From: Methanosphaera stadtmanae
GTDB lineage: Archaea; Methanobacteriota; Methanobacteria; Methanobacteriales; Methanobacteriaceae
Assembly (NCBI GenBank): GCA_015062825.1
Contig: SUTR01000004.1
Location: 1 to 60,360 of the forward strand
Reading direction: 5' to 3'
DNA: 60,360 nucleotides
Shown here: in pieces, positions 28,715 to 37,295 of the stretch
Numbering within the stretch: the stretch's first letter is position 1
How the letters are laid out: the number at the start of each line of letters is the position of its first letter
Made by a program: the position numbers and the translations under genes
Notes under the pieces: generated by a model
Told to the model about the DNA's origin: nothing
Databases searched by the model: none
Seen by the model: the letters and a program-made list of their open reading frames with translations, nothing else

Positions 28715-29330
28715 TTGCAATCAACGCCCTTACATTATTTTTAAATATTGGTATTGGACCTTCATTAATTAGCATGAAATCAGCTAATGCTACCACATTT
28801 CCTATTCCAAATTTTAATTCTCGTCTATCTCTTTCAAGAAATGTCTTATAATCTGATGAATCATCAGCACGTTTTCTTCTTTTTAGACGATTGTATCTAA
28901 CCTCAGGATTAGAGTGAATTGCTATTATTTTAAAGTTTCTGAAGTTTTTCTTGAAGATATTTACTTCAAATGGACTACGTATACCTTCAATTATATAAAC
29001 ATCTTGTTCTACCTTTTTAAACTTTCTATGAGAACTTTTAGGATTGTTGTTTTTATTATTGCCCTTATATATTTTAGTTGTGGTGGTATGGTTATTTATT
29101 CTGTTTCGAGATATCTTTATAATCTCATCAACACATCGTTCTGCTATAACATTGTTTCCATATTTTTTTCTTAAGTTTACTGCAGCTGCTGCTGATGTAC
29201 AGTTTTGTTTTTCAGCCTCTTTACGTACAACATCACCCATGCTTACTATATGAACACCTTCATTTCTTGCAAGCCTTGATATTATACTTTTTCCCGAACC
29301 TGGAAGCCCTGTTACTCCGTAAACTTTCAA
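28542..29330 (-). CDS. UPF0200 family P-loop kinase-like protein with long Lys/Asn tail
   Basis: A 262-residue protein. The P-loop is 'GLPGSGKS' near the N-terminus, followed by 'VSMGDVVRKEAEK' and 'YIIEGIRSPFEV', as in UPF0200 and dephospho-CoA-kinase-like proteins. The start is TTG with GGGGA upstream. The conserved part ends near residue 185. The last 75 residues are almost only Lys, Asn, Arg, Gln and Tyr, and overlap the next gene's coding sequence, so this tail may be a read-through extension after loss of the original stop. The inserted 'NNHTTTTKIYKGNNKNNN' stretch near residue 80 is also unusual. Confidence 0.75.
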   Translation of the reverse strand: MKVYGVTGLPGSGKSIISRLARNEGVHIVSMGDVVRKEAEKQNCTSAAAAVNLRKKYGNNVIAERCVDEIIKISRNRINNHTTTTKIYKGNNKNNNPKSSHRKFKKVEQDVYIIEGIRSPFEVNIFKKNFRNFKIIAIHSNPEVRYNRLKRRKRADDSSDYKTFLERDRRELKFGIGNVVALADFMLINEGPIPIFKNNVRALIANEIKPTAKYSSKNYNKNKQNRKHGKGQKQFKKYNNKRPRNNNHKNRQQQKNRNKRRY

Positions 29331-29378
29331 ATTATTATTCCCCTTATTATATTCTATATTATACTTTTATGTTTAATT

Positions 29379-30119
29379 CTATTCAAATCTTTTTATTATA
29401 TCCTTAATTGCATTATCAAGATTTTCCTTATTATCAAATGAATTAATGATAGAAAGAAGTTCCTCTTCAGAATAATCCATCAATTGCTTTATATATTTTA
29501 TAAGAAGTGGTACTGCTCTTACTATATTATCTACAATGGTTAATGTACTTGTAACTGCTGTACGACTTAATGGATTTAAATCAACTGATATAATGTTCTT
29601 ATCCAGTTTTGAAAGTGCCTCTGCACGATCACCGTCTTCAAGTGGTATGAAGATAAGGTCTGATTTACTGATTCCTTCAATACTAACTGGTGATCTTGGA
29701 CCATTTAAATCAGGTGTGTTGATAAATTCATCATCATTTGTACCAAGAATATTTTCCACACCCAGACTGCGATAGACTTTTTCAATATTTCTTACACGTT
29801 CATTGGTTCTGTAGTATAAATTTATTTCAACAGGTATGTCCAACAGCTTTGATAACTCTGCAATATCTTCTGCAACTAGTGCAGTTGTATTACCATTTAC
29901 ACTTAATACCGGATGTTTGCTTGTTAGGAAATAACAAGCTGCAACTTTAATGGTGTTACTTGAATTTTCTGTAGTTTTTTCACCGATAAGATAATCATAG
30001 CATTCCCCACGGCCATGGGCTATCATGCCTGAATCTGCAAGTATGCCCTCTTGGTGTGCTTCTACAATTTTCTGTCTATATAACAATGATTGGTATCGTG
30101 GATGGTCTTCATTTAACAT
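29379..30119 (-). CDS. 4-phosphopantoate--beta-alanine ligase (archaeal phosphopantothenate synthetase)
   Basis: A 246-residue enzyme (COG1701). It joins phosphopantoate and beta-alanine with ATP, the archaeal route to coenzyme A. It has 'HPRYQSLLYRQKIV', 'AHGRGECYDYLIGEKT', 'LSVNGNTTALV' and 'VDLNPLSRTA', which are the family's conserved blocks. The length is normal. It sits upstream of the UPF0200 gene on the same strand, and they may share a transcript. No clear ribosome binding site precedes the ATG, so the message may be leaderless. Confidence 0.92.
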   Translation of the reverse strand: MLNEDHPRYQSLLYRQKIVEAHQEGILADSGMIAHGRGECYDYLIGEKTTENSSNTIKVAACYFLTSKHPVLSVNGNTTALVAEDIAELSKLLDIPVEINLYYRTNERVRNIEKVYRSLGVENILGTNDDEFINTPDLNGPRSPVSIEGISKSDLIFIPLEDGDRAEALSKLDKNIISVDLNPLSRTAVTSTLTIVDNIVRAVPLLIKYIKQLMDYSEEELLSIINSFDNKENLDNAIKDIIKRFE

Positions 30120-30277
30120 ATTTTCTAATTTAGTAATTTATATTATATAGATTTTATGATGAAAATTATTTCAACGGTACCATATTTATTAACAGTTAAT
30201 AACATAAATATTCATTATTAAATAAAAAAAAATATTATTAAAATTATATTAACAATAGAAATATTCGAGGTTAAACA

Positions 30278-31306
30278 ATGAAAGAACTACTTAGAAAATT
30301 ATCAGAAGCATGTGGAATATCCGGATTTGAAGAAGACATTAGAGAAATATTAAAAGAGGAACTTAAAGACCATGTTGATGATATGGAAACTGATGTGATG
30401 GGAAACCTTATCACCACACATAAAGGTAAAGAAGGAAAACCTAGTGTAATGCTTGCATCACACATGGATGAAATTGGTCTTATGGTCAGTTTCATTGATG
30501 ATGAAGGATTCTTAAGATTTGTGAAAATTGGTGGAATCAATGATCAAATGCTATTAAATCAGAAAGTATATATTAAGACTGAAAATGGAGACGTTCCAGG
30601 TATAATCGGTTCCAAACCACCACACATTACTAGTGCAGCTGAAGCTAAAAAAATCATTGAATACAAGAACATGTTTATTGACATCGGTGCAAAAGACAAA
30701 GAACAAGCAGAAAGTTTAGTGTCAATTGGTGATCCTATAGTATTCCATACTGAATTTGAAGAATGCCTTAATGACCTTGTAATGGGTAAAGCATTAGATA
30801 ACCGTGTAGGCTGTGCAGTAATGACACAAGTTATGAAAGAGATTGATTGTGATGCAACAGTATATGGTGTTGGAACTGTACAGGAAGAAGTAGGACTTAA
30901 AGGTGCAAAAACATCAGCATTTAAATTGAATCCAGATATGGCAATAGCACTTGATGTTACTATTGCAGGAGACCATCCTGGAGTAAAACCAGAGGATGCA
31001 CCAGTTAAAGCAGGAGCAGGACCAGTCATATCATTTGCAGATGCTAGTGGTAGAGGATTAATCACCCATCCTATGATGAAAAAATTATTAGTTGAAGCTG
31101 CTGAAGCTGCAGGAATTGATTATCAAGTTGAAGTAGGTGATGGTGGTACAACTGATGCAACTGCAATCCATTTAACACGTGAAGGAATAGCTACTGCAAC
31201 ATTATCCAGTGGTTCAAGATACATCCACACACCTATCAGTGTTGTAAATGTCAAAGATGTAGAAGATACTGTTAAATTAATTGTAGAATTCCTAAACAGA
31301 TTATAA
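30278..31306 (+). CDS. M42 family metallo-aminopeptidase
   Basis: A 342-residue zinc peptidase of the TET/glutamyl-aminopeptidase type, forming large hollow particles that trim peptides. Metal and catalytic residues are visible in 'SHMDEIGL', 'KALDNRVGC', '[10 protein letters not shown]', 'ALDVTIAGD' and 'YIHTPISV'. The start has GAGGTT upstream. It is divergent from the pantothenate gene and stands alone. Confidence 0.93.
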   Translation: MKELLRKLSEACGISGFEEDIREILKEELKDHVDDMETDVMGNLITTHKGKEGKPSVMLASHMDEIGLMVSFIDDEGFLRFVKIGGINDQMLLNQKVYIKTENGDVPGIIGSKPPHITSAAEAKKIIEYKNMFIDIGAKDKEQAESLVSIGDPIVFHTEFEECLNDLVMGKALDNRVGCAVMTQVMKEIDCDATVYGVGTVQEEVGLKGAKTSAFKLNPDMAIALDVTIAGDHPGVKPEDAPVKAGAGPVISFADASGRGLITHPMMKKLLVEAAEAAGIDYQVEVGDGGTTDATAIHLTREGIATATLSSGSRYIHTPISVVNVKDVEDTVKLIVEFLNRL

Positions 31307-31421
31307 ATAAATATCTTTCATCTTCCCCATCATTTTTTTGTGAACATTATCCAGAATAATTTATTTTTAGAATAAGAAAAATATTATAAAAAATAGATAA
31401 AAAAAGTTTTTAATGGTGGAC

Positions 31422-32264
31422 TTATCTTATATTCAATCCACCTATTTGAATCTTGCTGGTTATATCAAATTGTTCTGTTGAACCGTCATAGGCATTTCCT
31501 TTAAGACAGTTAAATCCATTGAAGTAATTGTATTGATATCCTTCAGCATTATATCCTCCAAGTTCTATATTGGAACGAACATATACTTTTTGATTGTTGT
31601 TTGCAAGATTTAATCCACCAATCTTAATCTCAGAATCCATATGAGCATATCCATGAGGAATTCCATTAACGTTGACTCCACCAACAGTCACATGATTGTC
31701 CAAATGATTTATATAAGCATTGTTTAGATTAATGTTTGCTCCACCCAATGTAATATTCAATCCCATCGTATCAATTTGAGAATTTGGAGATAATTCTGCA
31801 TTTATTCCACCACTTAATAATTCAGCATTGATATTATAACGATATTTATTACTTAATACAATTGTATTACCTGCACTCTTTGATGTAATATCTACTGTTA
31901 CAGTTTCATTTGTCTGGGAATGTTTTATTGTAGTTGATGCGTTATTGGAGTTACTTGTAGTTACATTATAAATATCATCGGTATCTGCAAATTCTATCTT
32001 TACAGCACCTACCTTCTGATGAATATTAATATTTATTGTTGGTCTAATATTTGATTCATTAACCGTCACATATAATTCGGATATGTTTGTCTCATTATTA
32101 TCTGCATATGTTATGTTTTCTATTTCATCAGGTTTCATAATCATTGAAACCGTATTGCCACTTGCCTTATCCTTGTTGAGTATAAATGAATTTACACCTA
32201 CAATGGCTATGGATAAAATTAATGCTATAATGATTAATATCCCTAATATTTTACTTGCCTTCAT
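31422..32264 (-). CDS. Signal-anchored beta-repeat protein, function unknown
   Basis: A 280-residue protein. An N-terminal membrane segment ('ILGILIIIALILSIAIVGV') is followed by an Asn/Thr-rich outer region. The second half has a repeating 'GG.N' pattern ('LLSGGINAEL', 'TLGGANINL', 'TVGGVNVNG', 'KIGGLNLAN', 'ELGGYNAEG', 'QIGGLNIR'), spaced about 20 residues, as in beta-solenoid or DUF4097-like folds. ATG 32264 overlaps the stop of the upstream gene by one base and has GGGGAT before it, so the pair is coupled. A surface role is likely. Confidence 0.75.
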   Translation of the reverse strand: MKASKILGILIIIALILSIAIVGVNSFILNKDKASGNTVSMIMKPDEIENITYADNNETNISELYVTVNESNIRPTININIHQKVGAVKIEFADTDDIYNVTTSNSNNASTTIKHSQTNETVTVDITSKSAGNTIVLSNKYRYNINAELLSGGINAELSPNSQIDTMGLNITLGGANINLNNAYINHLDNHVTVGGVNVNGIPHGYAHMDSEIKIGGLNLANNNQKVYVRSNIELGGYNAEGYQYNYFNGFNCLKGNAYDGSTEQFDITSKIQIGGLNIR

Positions 32265-32791
32265 TAGAATATCCCCATTAGAATTATTATAATAAATAGC
32301 CATATTCCATATGTTGATATGAATGCTTTACCAAAGTCCATACCATACTCTGTTGCTACAGCCGTTACGACTATAAACATCTGCCATAATATTACTAGTA
32401 AAAGCACTGGAAATATGAACATCTTATTTAGTACTGTTGCTGCTAATCCTATTATTAGGAAGATATATAATGAGCTTGAATAACAGATTAAATTATAACA
32501 AGCCATTAACTTACCATTTCCTCCAAATAATATCTTAGAAAATATATGTATTGTAATTGCATGTATAAATCTGAATACTAATGATATAACTACTGTAATT
32601 AAGAAAATAGATACAGCAAGTGTTATATCCTGCAATAGAATTCCTATGATAAGAGATAAAAATGCAAGATAAAATATTACGGACAATATGCCATAATAGC
32701 CAGATTTTTGACCTCTTAGATAAAATAATTCTTCTGGTGATATAATTAACATACCACTATCTGAGAAAAAATCTATTAATTTAGTTTTCAT
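32264..32791 (-). CDS. Yip1-like multi-pass membrane protein
   Basis: A 175-residue protein with a soluble start ('SPEELFYLRGQKSGYYG') and about five hydrophobic helices. This is the build of Yip1-domain proteins, common in archaea beside exported beta-repeat proteins. ATG 32791 is preferred over 32833, which would add an unlikely leader. It is translationally coupled to the repeat protein gene, so the two probably work together at the membrane. Confidence 0.7.
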   Translation of the reverse strand: MKTKLIDFFSDSGMLIISPEELFYLRGQKSGYYGILSVIFYLAFLSLIIGILLQDITLAVSIFLITVVISLVFRFIHAITIHIFSKILFGGNGKLMACYNLICYSSSLYIFLIIGLAATVLNKMFIFPVLLLVILWQMFIVVTAVATEYGMDFGKAFISTYGIWLFIIIILMGIF

Positions 32792-32940
32792 ATTATTATA
32801 TTTTGTATATGAAAATATAAAAAAGATATCCAAAATTATTGTTTCAAAAAATAGTAAATTGTATTAACTAATATTGTTTTATTTTCTTGTTGAAAATTTA
32901 AATTGTTTAATTAATATATAGTTAATCAGAGTAGATTTTT

Positions 32941-33486
32941 ATGAATACTGTGACAGTCATTGCAAGTCCTAGACATGATGGAAATTGTAAAAAGATAGTT
33001 GATAAGATTACAGAGGGAATAATAGAAAATGGTGGAAGAAATCAAATTTATTTCATGGATGAATTAAACATAAAGCATTGTATTGCATGCAAAAAATGTA
33101 AGGATTTGGAACATCCTACTAAATGCATTATTGATGATGACTTTAGAATGATAATGGATAAGGTAAAATCTGGTTGTGCATTAATATTTGCTGCTCCTAA
33201 TTATTTTGGAGAAATAAATTCTCTGGGACATTTGTTTATGGAACGTTTTTATTCAATGACAAAAACCACTCCCAACAGGCTTGACGGTACAGGCAAGGCT
33301 GTGATTATCCATACTTATGGGGCACGTCAGGGTTATTATGATGAATATATTAATAAACGTGCAAGATTGTTTGAATCAATAGGATTGAATGTAGTTGCAG
33401 TATTGGGTGTGGGAGAAAATCTTCCACTAAAAGGAGATAGTGATGAAATTCTAAGAAAAGCCAAAGATATAGGCTTGAACTTATAA
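32941..33486 (+). CDS. Iron-sulfur flavoprotein-like NADPH-dependent FMN reductase
   Basis: A 181-residue flavodoxin-fold protein with the phosphate loop 'ASPRHDGNCKKIV'. The cysteine motif is CIACKKC followed by Cys 9 residues later, a wider form of the C-x2-C-x2-C-x(n)-C cluster at 7127. 'IIDDDFRMIMDKV' and 'AAPNYFGEINSLGH' are usual for the family. It is 36 bases upstream of the first copy of an unknown triplicated gene and could be co-transcribed with it. Confidence 0.82.
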   Translation: MNTVTVIASPRHDGNCKKIVDKITEGIIENGGRNQIYFMDELNIKHCIACKKCKDLEHPTKCIIDDDFRMIMDKVKSGCALIFAAPNYFGEINSLGHLFMERFYSMTKTTPNRLDGTGKAVIIHTYGARQGYYDEYINKRARLFESIGLNVVAVLGVGENLPLKGDSDEILRKAKDIGLNL

Positions 33487-33522
33487 TGATTCAAGGATTA
33501 AGTTATAAAATGGTGATTTTAG

Positions 33523-34080
33523 ATGATGGATAAACTGATTAATATCATTAAAGAAGAGGAACGTGTTCTGGTAGCAGATATTCTGTCTGATGATATGAAA
33601 AAGGAAATATTAAAACTGGAGATGAAACGGTTAAACGAGCCAATTCCCGTTATTAATGAAAGTCTTCAGAAAGCCTTTGATAAGGAACATGCAATTGTAG
33701 TAATAGTTGACCGTACAGGTATTGTAATACCTGATGAGGAGTTAGTTGCTACCCTTACATTACAGACTGATACTGGCAAAGTAATTGGTGAAGAAGTATA
33801 TGACCCTGATGAATTGGAGATGCTGAAGGATGATCCTGAAGCATATTTCATATCAGAACATTTTGTTACATATCCTAATATGGCAGTTAGTGGTGAGAAA
33901 CAATTCTTTGTAGTTACTGAATTATATGACCAATTGGATTGTGAAGATCAGTTTGATGAATATGTATCCAGCTGGACTATGGGATCTCCATCTACAGAAG
34001 CTGACCATTATATTAAAGATTGTTATGATATTTCACATATTGAACGAATAGTTACATTTATCATTGGCTTTGACGAATAA
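33523..34080 (+). CDS. Unknown acidic protein, copy 1 of a three-member tandem family
   Basis: A 185-residue cytoplasmic protein with no recognised domain. The N-terminal helix region 'DILSDDMKKEILKLEMKRL' and the blocks 'LTLQTDTGKVIGEEVYD' and 'SGEKQFFVVTELY' recur in the copy at 35311 and, weaker, at 34637. A GGTGAT site lies 5 bases before the ATG. It is rich in Asp/Glu. It is convergent with the HxlR regulator gene, only 5 bases apart. The association with redox flavoproteins on both sides is the only clue to function. Confidence 0.75.
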   Translation: MMDKLINIIKEEERVLVADILSDDMKKEILKLEMKRLNEPIPVINESLQKAFDKEHAIVVIVDRTGIVIPDEELVATLTLQTDTGKVIGEEVYDPDELEMLKDDPEAYFISEHFVTYPNMAVSGEKQFFVVTELYDQLDCEDQFDEYVSSWTMGSPSTEADHYIKDCYDISHIERIVTFIIGFDE

Positions 34081-34085
34081 TTGGA

Positions 34086-34496
34086 TTATTCTATTTCCAA
34101 CAGGTTCTTGTATGATTTTTTCATCTTTTGTGGGAAATCATCTACTATATCACTGTCACATTTCAGGGTGTCCAATCCATAGAGTACCATTTCATATATG
34201 ACTTTGTTTAATGCACGAGACTTGTCTGTTAAGTAATATTCAGTATTGTTTCGGGATGCATTATCATTATACTTCTTTTCTAATAAGTCATTTTCTTCCA
34301 TGAATTTTAAAGTATCAGAAAGTACTGCATTTGTTAGATTATTCTTATTTTCCTTAAATTCAGTGAAATGCTTTTTACCAGTATACATATCCCTTATTAT
34401 TGATATAACCCATTTTCTGCCTATGAGATTTAATGTTGCATCTATAGGACAGTTAGGTCCTCCCCATACATTAAGAATTTTTTCTTCATCTGACAT
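34086..34496 (-). CDS. HxlR-family winged-helix transcriptional regulator
   Basis: A 136-residue DNA-binding protein. It opens with the HxlR hallmark 'CPIDATLNLIGRKWVISIIRD', with the conserved Cys, followed by 'TGKKHFTEF' and the wing 'NDNASRNNTEYYLT'. Family members act as dimers, and the N-terminal Cys often senses aldehydes or oxidants. It is divergent from copy 2 of the unknown family and flanked by flavoprotein genes, so control of that cluster is likely. No ribosome binding site is evident. Confidence 0.9.
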   Translation of the reverse strand: MSDEEKILNVWGGPNCPIDATLNLIGRKWVISIIRDMYTGKKHFTEFKENKNNLTNAVLSDTLKFMEENDLLEKKYNDNASRNNTEYYLTDKSRALNKVIYEMVLYGLDTLKCDSDIVDDFPQKMKKSYKNLLEIE

Positions 34497-34569
34497 GTTT
34501 CTATATTTCTATAAAATATTATTTATTCTTATTTAAAATTTATGAGAATGTATGGTAAGTTCCAGGATA

Positions 34570-34596
34570 CAATATGTTTTTTAAATAATCATATTG
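34570..34596. promoter_or_regulatory. Inverted repeat in the HxlR divergent promoter region
   Basis: CAATATG (34570-34576) and its perfect complement CATATTG (34590-34596) are separated by 13 bases, so the centres are two helical turns apart. It lies between the HxlR gene and copy 2 of the unknown family. A dimeric regulator could bind here; HxlR is the obvious candidate. Confidence 0.4.
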
Positions 34597-34636
34597 ATAA
34601 TATAATATATACTTAATAATATGGGAGGTAATTACC

Positions 34637-35236
34637 ATTAGTAAAAGTAGTCAGGAAGTACTTCAGGAAGTAATTGACACTATTGAACCATTGCGTGGAG
34701 TTTTAAATGTAGGTGTGCTCAATGATGAAGTACGAAAGAATATTATGCAGATAGAAATGGAAAAAACTGGAGAATTAATACCTGTAATTAATCTAGGTGT
34801 TAAGGAATGTTTAGAAAGAGATTTTACCGTTGCAATAATAAAAAATGCATCATTTAGACCACCACCAACTGCAACAGTACAATTTGTAGATAATGAAGGA
34901 AACATTCTTGGAGAAGAAATTGTAAGCTCACAACAGAAGAAGAAATACCAGAATGATGAAAGTGCACAATTTATTAACCCCGACTTTGTACTGCTAAAAA
35001 ATCAAAAAGATATTGAAGAAGACCTAAAGGCAGAAAATATAGAAAAGAAAGGAGTAAAACAAGCATTTTTACTTCCACCAGTACAGTTTATTGAAGTGGA
35101 AGAACTTGAAGATACTTGTGATGTAGTATCAAGCAGTCCTGATCCATATGCAGACCTTTATCTGAAAAAATACTTCGACTTTGAGGATGATCCTAAACTT
35201 GCATCAATACTTGTAGGATTTAATGTTAAAAAATAA
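34637..35236 (+). CDS. Unknown protein, copy 2 of the tandem family; probable ATT start
   Basis: A 199-residue protein. The first in-frame ATG (34691) would remove the N-terminal helix shared with the other copies. Reading back to ATT 34637 gives 'SKSSQEVLQEVIDTIEP', parallel to 'SKTEELLEAIRADKA' in copy 3, and GGGAGGT sits 7 bases before that ATT. The body keeps 'VQFVDNEGNILGEEIV' and is otherwise the most diverged copy, with a Lys/Glu-rich insert near residue 130. Function is unknown. Confidence 0.65.
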   Translation: MSKSSQEVLQEVIDTIEPLRGVLNVGVLNDEVRKNIMQIEMEKTGELIPVINLGVKECLERDFTVAIIKNASFRPPPTATVQFVDNEGNILGEEIVSSQQKKKYQNDESAQFINPDFVLLKNQKDIEEDLKAENIEKKGVKQAFLLPPVQFIEVEELEDTCDVVSSSPDPYADLYLKKYFDFEDDPKLASILVGFNVKK

Positions 35237-35310
35237 TTAATCAACAAGTATTTCTAAACATAATTAGAAAATATATAACAAACAATAAAAAAATATTTAT
35301 CGTGATTTAA

Positions 35311-35886
35311 ATGAGTAAAACAGAGGAGTTACTTGAAGCTATAAGAGCAGATAAAGCAACATTGATAGCAGAGATTATGGATGATGACATGAAAAAAGGT
35401 GTCTTGGAATGTGAAATGAGACGTTTAGATGAATTAATACCATTTGTTAATAAGGGTATGGAAGAAGCATTTCAAGAGCAAGAGGCTATAATAATTGTTA
35501 GAGACAATACTGTTGAAGTTGAACGAACAAATGACACATCAGGTAGTGATGATTCATCATTTACCCTTCAAACGGAATCTGGTAAAATTATTGGTGAAAC
35601 CATACTTGATGAAGAGGAACTTGAAGAGTTACGTGATGACCCTACCGTAACGTTCATATCTGAAAATTTTGTCATGTACAACAATCTTGCATTGCCTGGT
35701 GAAAAACAGTTCTTCTTAATGACCAGTACAAATAGTGATTTCTTTACAGATGCAGATCTTGAAAGTATTGTTTCAAGTCTTAAGGTTGCTATTCCATCTA
35801 CAGAAACTGATCATTTTATACGTGACTGCTTTGAACTGGAACATGATGCACATATTGGAACATTGGTTGTTGGTTTTACTGAATAG
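35311..35886 (+). CDS. Unknown acidic protein, copy 3 of the tandem family
   Basis: A 191-residue protein, close to copy 1: 'EIMDDDMKKGVLECEMRRLDE', 'FTLQTESGKIIGETIL', 'PGEKQFFLMTS' and an end of the type 'FELEHDAHIGTLVVGFTE'. No known domain or membrane segment is seen. It is followed 12 bases later by the QueG-like iron-sulfur protein, so they are likely co-transcribed. Confidence 0.75.
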   Translation: MSKTEELLEAIRADKATLIAEIMDDDMKKGVLECEMRRLDELIPFVNKGMEEAFQEQEAIIIVRDNTVEVERTNDTSGSDDSSFTLQTESGKIIGETILDEEELEELRDDPTVTFISENFVMYNNLALPGEKQFFLMTSTNSDFFTDADLESIVSSLKVAIPSTETDHFIRDCFELEHDAHIGTLVVGFTE

Positions 35887-35898
35887 GATTTGGATAAT

Positions 35899-36594
35899 AT
35901 GAAAATTATTGATGTTGTTGAAGATTTAAGTGATGTTTACGGCATTGCTGATTTTTTAAAGGATAAGGATCGGCTTGTAGATATGTATGGAGAGGATATA
36001 TGCAAATATCCATATGCAATTGCCGTTGGGCATCGGATGAAAAAGGACATTATAGAGAATATCCCTCTAACATATAATGATGATAAGCTTGCACAGGATT
36101 ATCTTAATGAATATTTCAATTCTCATCAAAGGGTATCCAAGATATCTGATAAAATCATAAAGGTCATAGAAGAAGAAGGATTTAATGCTATTAAGCTTGA
36201 TGTATCTGGAAATAATGAAGAATTGAACTTGAAGATTCCTTTCAGTAATAAGGCTAGTGCAAATTTAGCAGGTATTGGCTGGCTTGGAAAAAATAACTTA
36301 CTTACCACTAAGGAATTTGGACCTCGTCTTACATGGGCTACAATACTTACAGATGCACCTTTGGGTGATTATGCTGGAAGTCCTATGGAATCATTATGTG
36401 ATGATTGTTCTATGTGTGTCAGGGCATGTCCAGGCAAGGCTATCCAGGATTTACCTGATCCTAAAGAATCATATAGTCCACAAAAATGTGGAGAGTTTCT
36501 TAACAAAAGAAAAGATGAAGGTCATCCTGTTGCATGTGGCATGTGCCTTTATATTTGTCCATATGGAAATGAAAAAAGTAGAGCATTATTATAA
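35899..36594 (+). CDS. QueG-like 4Fe-4S double-cluster protein
   Basis: A 231-residue iron-sulfur protein. 'AGIGWLGKNNLLTT' and 'TWATILTDAPL' match the epoxyqueuosine reductase family. The C-terminal ferredoxin part has 'CDDCSMCVRACP' and 'CGMCLYICPYG', giving ligands for two 4Fe-4S clusters. ATG 35899 is used, as TTG 35890 lies inside the ribosome binding site region. It is shorter than bacterial QueG and lacks its HEAT-repeat end, so the substrate may differ from queuosine. Confidence 0.82.
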   Translation: MKIIDVVEDLSDVYGIADFLKDKDRLVDMYGEDICKYPYAIAVGHRMKKDIIENIPLTYNDDKLAQDYLNEYFNSHQRVSKISDKIIKVIEEEGFNAIKLDVSGNNEELNLKIPFSNKASANLAGIGWLGKNNLLTTKEFGPRLTWATILTDAPLGDYAGSPMESLCDDCSMCVRACPGKAIQDLPDPKESYSPQKCGEFLNKRKDEGHPVACGMCLYICPYGNEKSRALL

Positions 36595-36655
36595 CCAACA
36601 TATAATATAAATATTAATAGAATTATTCAATTAGAAAAGTTATAGGTGAATTAAT

Positions 36656-37237
36656 ATGAAAGCTTTAACATTAATAACATCATCCCATCGTAATGGATTT
36701 ACCAAGAAGATTATAGATAGAATCACCATTGGTATAAAGGATGCAGAAGGAACTAATGAAGTATTGTTTTTGGATGATTTTGATATTAAATACTGTACTG
36801 GTTGTAGAAGTTGTCAAAAAGGTGGTGGATGTGTACTTGATGATGATTATAATAAGATTTTAGATAAGATTCGTCAAGCAGATTATTTTATATTCACAGC
36901 ACCAATATTCTATAATGATATTGCAGGACATTCAAAAATGTTCTTAGACCGTTTAGGCGCTCCAAATTATGATCCTGACCTTACAATTAAACCGACTAAA
37001 ACATTGCTCATGATTACCCATATGTCCAAGAACATCAATCCATTTGTAATAGAAAATACCCATAGATGCCTTGCAAGTGGTAATTTCCAAGTAAATAAGA
37101 TTTTGGATATCGGTGATTTGATGATGGACAGCACACTTGAAGAATGGGTATTGGAGGATTATGAGGATATTGGCTATGAACTGGAAGAATATGAAGTCAT
37201 ACCATATAAACTTGACCTTGAAAGTGCAACATTATAA
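36656..37237 (+). CDS. Iron-sulfur flavoprotein (Isf/FMN reductase family), third copy
   Basis: A 193-residue flavodoxin-fold protein. It has the phosphate loop 'SSHRNGFTKKI', the compact cluster motif CTGCRSCQKGGGC (C-x2-C-x2-C-x5-C), and 'FTAPIFYNDIAGHSKMFLDR'. It closes a group of redox genes (32941-37237) that includes the HxlR regulator. The acidic C-terminal tail ('EEWVLEDYEDIGYELEEYE') is unusual for the family. Confidence 0.84.
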   Translation: MKALTLITSSHRNGFTKKIIDRITIGIKDAEGTNEVLFLDDFDIKYCTGCRSCQKGGGCVLDDDYNKILDKIRQADYFIFTAPIFYNDIAGHSKMFLDRLGAPNYDPDLTIKPTKTLLMITHMSKNINPFVIENTHRCLASGNFQVNKILDIGDLMMDSTLEEWVLEDYEDIGYELEEYEVIPYKLDLESATL

Positions 37238-37295
37238 TAAAAGAGATAGACTAAATCTCTTTATTATACTTTTTAAATCCACACCTAATTTTAAA

